A stretch of DNA of 39,138 bases. Origin: Welwitschia mirabilis (Eukaryota > Gnetophyta > Gnetopsida > Welwitschiales). This document shows, in pieces, positions 33,056 through 39,138 of this stretch. The position numbers were made by a program, and so were the translations under genes. The notes under the pieces were generated by a model, which ran no database searches, was not told where the DNA came from, and saw only the letters and a program-made list of their open reading frames with translations. Position 1 is the first letter of the stretch. The number at the start of each line of letters is the position of its first letter. Location of the stretch: assembly GCA_051453625.1 (NCBI GenBank), contig JBOZIK010000001.1:54133996-54173133 (forward strand), written 5' to 3'.

Positions 33056-33760
33056 CAATACAAGGGTTGTAAGATAGGAGTAAACATTAGTAAATCTTTT
33101 AAATTTTTGAATAATTTCTCAAATTTTTCATTCCAATCAAAATTAACATTTTCATCAGAAATTTCATAGATGGGTCATGTGATCTTACTAAAGTCTTTTA
33201 TGAACCTATAATAAGGAGCATGTCCCAAAGATGATCTTATGTTTTTAATATTTTTAAGAATTTCTAGATTTTCAATTGTTTCTATCTTTTTAGGGCTAGC
33301 CTTCATATCTTTTTTTGAAACTATGTGTCAAATAAGATTTTCAATTGTTTCTCTGTCTCCCTCTTCCCCCCTCCGTTTTTGGCTTTTTTTTTCCCATCTT
33401 ATGCTTTCAGTGACATTTCTACTATATGATATTTAGAATAACCATCAAAAAAGCAATATTATGAAAGTCTTGAGGCCTTTGTTAAGATTTAACTAGTGAA
33501 TTGTAGTGGAAAAGGATCCTTTTTAGTAATAACATTAAGTTTTTTTGAAGTCTATAAACTCCACCATCTAAGCATAGTCTATTGGTTATTATTTCTTCAT
33601 TTTCAACTTTTGCTAGGATTTTAATTTTCTTAGTTACACAATATGCAAGAGTAGCTCATTAACTCTTCTGTGTAGGGTAGATAGTTCCAACATCTAATAG
33701 TTCAAGAATGTTTTTTTTCGTATTATTGTGTTTCACATTGGATTTAAGTCTCCTTTGAGT
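33056..33760 (-). pseudogene. Athila-like reverse transcriptase relic with internal deletion
   Basis: Minus strand, N to C: LLDVGTIYP (about 33690-33720), KNLMLLLKR and DPFPLQF-like pieces (33490-33540), CFFDGYSKYHIVE (33418-33465), then DMKASPKKIETIENL (33265-33310), LGHAPYYR.FIKDFSKI (33180-33230) and F..F..LK..L...PILQP (33065-33130). Between the FDGYS segment and the KASP.KI segment only about 108 bases remain, where over 100 codons with the catalytic YVDD-type box are expected. The palm core is therefore deleted, and a purine-rich (minus strand) patch fills the join. No function is possible. Confidence 0.85.
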
Positions 33761-34700
33761 ACCCATCACAAATTTGGCATATTTCTTTAATTTAATGTTA
33801 TGGGTATCTAACTTAAGATCTATTTCTTTACAATCAATAAGGGTCTATCCTAGAGCTTTCTTATATTTCTTTAAAACCTAAGCTTAGTTTCATTATTGTG
33901 TTCTAAAAGACTAAAAATAATTATAAGATATGTTTTATCTTTGTCTAAGCATGCATATTTCAAACTTTTGGGCACTAGCTTGAGCTTAAGTTGTAGTGGC
34001 ATCTTTCCACTACTTAAGAGTTCAGTAGGTTGACTCGATAAATGCTAATACCTTTAATTTCCAAAGAAATCTAAGCTTTTTAGGTATCGTATCAAAGTAT
34101 TTAACTAGCTTCTTGGTTTCTTCTTCTTTTTTTCATACTAAAGGTTTTTTGTCCTTAAGTATTAGGTGTCGGTATCATCCAAAGCTAAGGTTTCAACTTC
34201 ATTAACATCCTCATATTCATGTTGATTCATTTCTTTAACTACACTAAAAACATTCATTCTTAGAGCTAAATTTCCAAATGTAAATTTTCAAACCCTAGTT
34301 CCACAAGTAATCGAAGCATGAATGGTAGCTAAAAATGGTTTTCTTTGTATAAAGGGAAAACCTCCATGACTATGGTTTACTTCTAAAACCACAATATCAG
34401 CTAGAAAAATAACACTTATCTACTTGTATGCAGACCTTCTCAACCCTTTCTTTAGGAATTTTAATAGATCTATCAGCTACCTGAATTACTCAAATGTCTT
34501 AAGATTTTCAAGCTCTAATTATTTATAAGGGTAATAAGGCATAACATTTATGCTAGCTTTAAAATCTAAAAGAATCTATCTATGATATGCTAATATGCTT
34601 GATTTACTAGTTTTCATTCCCTTGGGAGAAACTTGATTGATTTTGTATTATAGCATTATGTGGGTTAAAAATGCATTCCTTTTAATGTTATGTTTATGCA
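33760..34700 (-). pseudogene. Athila-like protease region relic
   Basis: DFKASINVMPYYPYK (about 34540-34585) matches the protease active site of Athila elements (D.GASIN.MP), but the Gly after the Asp is Lys. VADRSIKIPKERVEKV (34435-34485) and KPFLATIHA (34320-34350) follow in family order. Between protease and RT lie GTQRRLK and DCKEIDLKL-like pieces (33760-33850). The frame is broken repeatedly. Confidence 0.75.
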
Positions 34701-34721
34701 TTTCCTTTAATGTTATGTTTT
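34672..34721. repeat. 25-bp two-copy tandem duplication
   Basis: Units 34672-34696 and 34697-34721 share CTTTAATGTTATGTTT and differ at a few bases. They lie between gag and protease of the Athila-like relic. Confidence 0.85.
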
Positions 34722-36300
34722 CTTTTAACCATGACAAGTTATTAAGAAATATAAGTAGGGATTTGTTTAATTGCATCTAATAATGGTATATTACTCTTTT
34801 GCTTCCTTAAAGATTCATAAGATTTCTTCATGCTTCCTNNNNNNNNNNNNNNNNNNNNNNNNNNNNNNNNNNNNNNNNNNNNNNNNNNNNNNNNNNNNNN
34901 NNNNNNNNNNNNNNNNNNNNNNNNNNNNNNNNNNNNNNTCCTTCCCGCCCCCCCCCCCCCCCCCCCAACCCCCCCCAACCCCATCTTTTTAAGATTAGAG
35001 AAAAGCAAAGAAGAAGCATTTATTGTAGGTTATTACATAATTAGTGGTTTCAATGTCGTTATCATGTACAAGATTTACTTGTCTCTTAGGTTGACTTTGA
35101 TTATTTCTTTGGTTGTTTCTAGGAGGTTATGTTTGGTTAGTGTTGTTAGGGATTTGATTAGCAATCGTTTGAAGTTGTTGCATATTTTGCGTTATTTTAG
35201 CAAACCTAGCATCATAATTTTCATTGATTTGCTTTTGTGATGTCACAAATTAGGCTAAAATGTTTTCTAAATTTAATTCCACTTGTTTATTGTTGTGATT
35301 ATAGTTCAGTTTGAATAAGTTATTGTGTGATTTCTACTGTTGATTTGTCTATACAACTTGAGGATTGGCCACATTTTAAAAAGTTCTCCATGAAAGTTGG
35401 GTTGTTTTTCTCCAATTCGGATCATTAATTTATGAAGGGGATTATTTCTTAAATGTGCTAGTTGCATCTACTTCATCTACTAGTACTACTTGAAAAATTG
35501 GAATTGAACAGAATTCTTATGCTTCATAGATAGAACTCCTACATATGACACATATTTTGAAAGGTTAACATGTACTAACTTTTACGGTCTTAATTTTCTT
35601 GATGAGTTCATTAAAATTTTTCGTTATCTTAGACAGATCATTCTTGGTGAAAGCACTTGAAGCTTTTTGGTTCTTTTGTTTCATGTGTTACTAATGTTGG
35701 AGTTTCCAATTCCCTAAAAATTTCACAAAGGTTTTTCATTCAATGCTTTTTTTAATCTTTTTTTTCCTAAGAAGTTACCCTTGTCATTATTTCTAAGAAT
35801 TATCTATTTGTGATTTTAACCCATTCTAGACAAGTTGCATTAATCTTCTTTGCTTATAACCATGTTATGGACACTGTATCACTACGTTTCTAAATCTATC
35901 ACATGTGTCATGAAAGTTTCCCTTGTCTTTTGGCCTAAAATTGGTGATTTCTCTTCTATGGGCTTGGGCTTTGTATGTTGAGGAGGAGTATTTTAAGAAA
36001 CTCTTGTTCAATGTATTCCAAATTGTGATGGAAAAAGGTTTTAGAAAAATGTACCATTATTTTGATCTTTCATTAACTAAAAAAAGACTAATTTTGCATC
36101 ATCTACTTGATTAGTGAGACAATTTTCAAAAGCATGAATCGCACTCTCATATTGTTACACATGCAAATAAGGGCCTTCATGTTCTAAGCCTTTAAATGTT
36201 GGAAGAGAATTCATCAGAAATGATATGAAGTAATAATTTCTAACATGGCTTGGTATCATTATGCATGATAGGTTTTAGTTGATTGTGGATTTATGAAATT
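34722..36300 (-). pseudogene. Athila-like Gag relic
   Basis: From N to C on the minus strand: LPTFKGLEHEGPYLHV...YESAIHAF (36130-36215) and DDAKLVFF, the start of the capsid domain; then AHRREITNFRPKDKGNFHD.CDRFRN...QCP.HGY (35845-35975), matching RREI..FRQ...E...E.W.RFK....CPHHG of Athila Gag. A nucleocapsid-like piece lies near 35530-35570 with its cysteines lost, then a glutamine/asparagine-rich linker INENYDARFAKITQNMQQLQ (35165-35230). After the 100-N gap, SNIPLLDAIKQIPTYIS (34745-34800) is the conserved segment before protease. Stops and frameshifts are common. The capsid part identifies the lineage best. Confidence 0.85.
34839..34938. other. Assembly gap of 100 N next to a C-rich run
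   Basis: The gap interrupts the gag relic. The C-rich stretch right of it (34943-34981) is unlike the neighbourhood and probably a sequencing or assembly artefact at the gap edge. Confidence 0.95.
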
Positions 36301-36420
36301 AGCTATCCTAGCAAAATTGTTGTAAATTATAATAGGTTATGAGTCATTTACTAGTGTGAGATTTTATTATTAAACATTTAGGTATACATTGTTGTTTTGG
36401 AACATGGGATTGTTCAATAA

Positions 36421-36500
36421 GGAAGCCATAATTGAATTTAACAATTTAAAGATATCACAAGAAAGCCATCACTAAATTTAAGAATTTAGAATATCACTAG
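36421..36500. repeat. 40-bp two-copy tandem duplication
   Basis: Units 36421-36460 and 36461-36500 share AAGCCAT, AATTTAA and ATATCAC in register with several differences. It lies at the 5' end of the Athila-like gag. Confidence 0.75.
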
Positions 36501-37640
36501 CATCATCAATAATTGTTGAACTTTCAAAAAATTAAAATAAAAAATATTACTATTATGAGAAAAGAATTGAACTACTTTATGCAAATATAGCAAAACATGA
36601 CTAGAAGTTACACATAAAACTAGAAAAAGTTGTAAAAATTCTAGATTTCTAATGCTTCATCTAGATAAATTTTAAATAATTACAAACATGAGAAAAAGTT
36701 TAAACCCTAAAGCCACTATACTATCGTGCCCCAAGATTATCGGACTACAACATAGTAAAGCAACTGTCTTATGAAATGGAGAGAGACAATTTTAGACTTG
36801 GCACAATCTTCAATCTCTGAGAACATTGCAAATATTTTGAATTCGATGTTTTAGAAAAATGTAGAAGAAAGTGATCTAACATTGAACAGCTATCACATAA
36901 AAAAAGACACAATTGAATAAAGAGTTAGTGTTTAGAAAGAATGTGCCTTAAGCCCTAAAGATGAAATAAAAACCCTTAAATTTTAGGATATCAACCAATA
37001 AGAGCTTTTAAATTTAAAATAAAATGATCTACTTTGTTGTCCTTCTGATAATTAACCCCCTAATAAGAACAGCTTTAGCAACCATGAGGCTCCAAGTGCA
37101 AATACATAATATGTTGAATGAACTTAGATGATGATTTGCTCCACAAGGAGGACATGATTATATGTAGCCTTTCCTCCATAAGGAGGACACAAATATATGT
37201 AGCCTTTGAATGTAGGCATAGTAGATATGATAAAGTAATTTTTTTAAACTAAGAAACATGACCTGAACATTATCAGGGTTATGTTACCAATATTTCTTTT
37301 GATAAAATATATCCTTGGTTTGTTCAATGTATAATAATGGCAAATAAGTTGATATAAATTATTCCTCCTAAGTTTAGCTCTTAACTACAATGGATCATTA
37401 AACCACTAAGCTAGATCACTACAACATTGTCATAAAGCTTCTTAGCATAATCCTCTATGGGCTCCATACGTCTTGTCTTTGGGCATTTATTAGTACATCC
37501 TAGTTGAACTGTAAAAGAGTACTAAACAATATATTTTAGCAATTAACGACCTTAACACAATGTCCTAAGTAAATTATAATAAATATTAATATCAAATGTA
37601 AAATAAGCATTGTCAAGGGGTTAAAATATGAAATGTATAT
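36501..37640. other. Presumed leader/LTR side of the Athila-like relic
   Basis: No gene was recognised. By position it should hold the leader, primer site and 5' LTR of the minus-strand element. GGGGCACGATAGTATAGTGG on the minus strand at about 36716-36735 stands out in base composition and may mark the primer-site area, but no tRNA match could be made. Confidence 0.4.
37136..37205. repeat. 35-bp two-copy tandem duplication
   Basis: Units 37136-37170 and 37171-37205 share AAGGAGGACA and ATATGTAGCCT. Each contains a small inverted repeat (CTCC...GGAG). Confidence 0.85.
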
Positions 37641-37849
37641 CTCAACAACATGTCGCAAAACAAAGAATTCCTTGTATAAAACCTCTCCCTCTCATTTTTA
37701 TCTTAAATGAATTTTTGTTATTGAGTTAATAACTTTTCCCTTCTAGTATCGAAACCTTTGATCATGAGTTCTTTGTGTCATATAAGAGAAATTTAACTAT
37801 AGTTTAATTTATACATAAAAATATCCCCTAGCCTACCATTAACAAGTGC

Positions 37850-38232
37850 AAGCCAAATAGAAGCAATTCAATTTAAGAAGTATGTTCAATCAACCAAACA
37901 ATTTCAAATTGAAAGGATGTACCTCTCCTAACAATGTTCATGATGCTAAGAAGAATAGGGTAATGGCCTAATTTTCTTCTAGATAGAGCTTCAAATTTCC
38001 ATTAAATTTGTTTGAAAGGATCTAAAGAAGCCCTGGTTTGGTCGATAGATGAAAGAATAGTATATGGGGAATTTGTTCTATTATTCTAGATGAAATTAAT
38101 TCCCTTTAGGGGAATATCAACCACATGCAAAGTTTGGGCATGTCAAAAAGAGCTCCGATGCCTACCCATTTTTCATTATTACTGAAAACCTCATTAAAGT
38201 CACTTTCCAAAACAAGATTCTATTAAGATAAT
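37850..38232 (-). pseudogene. LINE 4, endonuclease fragment (minus)
   Basis: The minus strand reads SDFNEVFSNNEKW (about 38170-38207), DIPLKGINF..NNRTNSPYT (about 38070-38125), a LSSIDQ segment and HYPILLSIMNIVRRG (about 37925-37970), then FQFE..WL. This is the C-terminal half of an L1 endonuclease (GDFNE, DLPL.G..FTWSNN, R.DR, SDH.P). Upstream sequence ends near 38232, just before the tRNA-like segment. Fragments of the following linker may extend to about 37650. Confidence 0.8.
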
Positions 38233-38240
38233 TGTTACAG

Positions 38241-38400
38241 GCAAGGGCCTTAGCTCACTAATTAAATCTAGTGAGTGACTTCTTTATAGTTGGGGGTTCA
38301 AATCCCCATAAGGAACCCAAAGGTGTGATGACAAGCCTAACCAAATCCCGTATAGTCCTCGTGGCGAAAGGCCCACAGGATACAACCTTGTGCAACAAAT
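38241..38400 (+). mobile_element. tRNA-like SINE head
   Basis: The segment has a B box GGTTCAAATCC (38295-38305) and an A-box-like TAGCTCACTAATT (38251-38263) 44 bases earlier, the spacing of an internal RNA polymerase III promoter. GGGCCTT (38245-38251) can pair imperfectly with AAGGAACC, and CTCACT...AGTGAG forms a D-arm-like hairpin. The anticodon loop lacks the conserved T33, so this is not a working tRNA gene. After the head, a non-tRNA body with GTATAGTCCTCGTGGCGAAA follows, as in plant SINEs. The 3' end and target duplication were not found. Confidence 0.55.
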
Positions 38401-39138
38401 ACGTCTCAAGCTTTCCTTCTAGACCCTCTTAAAAACCCTCTACAACCTAAGAAGCTCACGCTAAAGGTTCTTTACGCTATCCAATTACAACAGCTAATAA
38501 TTGCCTTACCAAATGAAAATAGCACTCTGAATAAGCAAAGGTTAAAGGGACCTTGAGGTACCCTGCCCTAATCAGAAACCCTTCATGAATTCGCAGAAGA
38601 GCGCATATTTTACTGCAAATGAACTCCATAAGGAAAAAAAATTCGCGAAAAATATCAAACAAAGGAACAGCAGGGACATGAAAAGCTGAATATCTCAGGC
38701 ATATCGACAATAGTCGAATCAAATCACGGATGAGTCGGCCTTCGCAATCTGCGATTTAACGTGAAACAAAGGCCTCAACAAATCACTCAACCAAAGCTCA
38801 GAAAGGTCAATTAAATATTTAACAGTTATATTGATTCGATTTTCCAGAGCAAAGAGCAAAAATTAAAATATTCATTGGCCTTCATGAACATAATCTGTAC
38901 CGATCCGAAAAGTTGACTTAGAGGTGGAAAAAAATGAAATGTACTTCCGCCTTACTTGACTTGCTTCAGAAGAATAAATCTTTCTCAGCAAACCAGAAGA
39001 ACAGAAGATCGATCTGCGGGCATATGAACGCCATAAGCGCAATAACGAAATGCGAACTGGCTGCCTAAGTCATACCCGCGGTTCCATAACCAGCTTCCAT
39101 AACCAATCAAAACTGAAGAATCTCCCAACACATTACAC
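38401..39138. other. CpG-containing, less AT-biased segment, possibly genic edge
   Basis: About 25 CpG occur in 700 bases, against roughly one per kilobase in the old AT-rich stretches. There is no retroelement signature and no recognised protein. The minus frame at 38477-38722 (81 codons) is open but matches nothing; a GT-AAG donor-like site lies within it. Unmethylated or low-copy DNA such as a promoter, 5' UTR or first intron of a minus-strand gene would look like this, but this is inference. Confidence 0.35.

Noticed and set aside
34943-34981. C-rich run as a possible functional tract
   Set aside because: It lies directly at an assembly gap and is unlike its surroundings; an artefact is more likely.
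34742-35240. Frames crossing the 100-N gap
   Set aside because: They are built largely from unknown residues and the C-rich gap edge.
38241-38320. Functional tRNA gene
   Set aside because: Acceptor pairing is imperfect, T33 is missing and a non-tRNA body follows, so a SINE head fits better.
1-39138. CRISPR array, bacterial operon or organelle insertion
   Set aside because: No spaced identical repeats, no operon-like dense coding and no plastid or mitochondrial gene was seen.

Overview
This window looks like intergenic DNA from a seed plant with a large, AT-rich genome (very roughly 30% G+C by eye). It is built almost entirely of nested, decayed retrotransposons. The families are typical of plants: Ty1-copia with a tRNA-iMet primer site, Athila/Tat-like and chromovirus-like Ty3-gypsy, L1-type LINEs whose first ORF ends in a CCHC knuckle, and a tRNA-like SINE head. 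Most in-frame stops in the relics are TAA, TAG or TGA where a Gln, Arg or Trp codon is expected, and CpG is close to absent from the old parts. Both fit long-term decay of methylated cytosines. A gymnosperm with a very AT-rich genome is one possibility, but the species cannot be fixed from this window. No intact host protein-coding gene was recognised.

Layout. 1-2181 is the 5' part of a fairly young Ty1-copia element on the minus strand: LTR, primer site, a very long pyrimidine-rich leader, then an open gag frame running off the left edge. 2182-5930 is unassigned. 5930-10020 is a plus-strand LINE with recognisable endonuclease and reverse transcriptase. About 10080-11480 is a faint gypsy gag-protease relic. 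12300-14580 is a second LINE, cut short by an LTR-like block (14582-15590) that has a clear TATA region. 16046-16430 is a degraded tandem array.

17407-24459 is the most interesting part. A broken gene of about 890 codons (plant-transposon-type domain, coiled coil, basic repeat tail) is followed by an LTR, a primer site, a gag relic without pol, a second copy of the same tail, a purine tract and a second LTR. The LTRs carry an embedded reading frame behind a splice-acceptor-like tract. The block ends inside a minus-strand LINE (24460-26262), whose first ORF is itself broken by a minus-strand LTR (26269-26527). A third LTR end (26996-27130) abuts a chromovirus-like gag on the minus strand, whose primer-site region is tandemly repeated.

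29755-29998 is a minisatellite with an exact 104-bp higher-order period. 31790-36420 is a minus-strand Athila-like gag-protease-RT-RNase H-integrase relic with an internally deleted RT and a damaged integrase triad. 37136-38232 holds short repeats and a LINE endonuclease fragment. 38241-38400 is a tRNA-like SINE head. The last 700 bases change character: they are CpG-containing and less AT-biased, and may be the edge of a low-copy or genic region.

The pieces do not form a host pathway. Their relations are those of nested insertions, with short two-copy tandem duplications (22-66 bp) recurring across otherwise unrelated relics. Sequence gaps (N) lie at 20079-20088, 25010-25019, 26896-26995 and 34839-34938.
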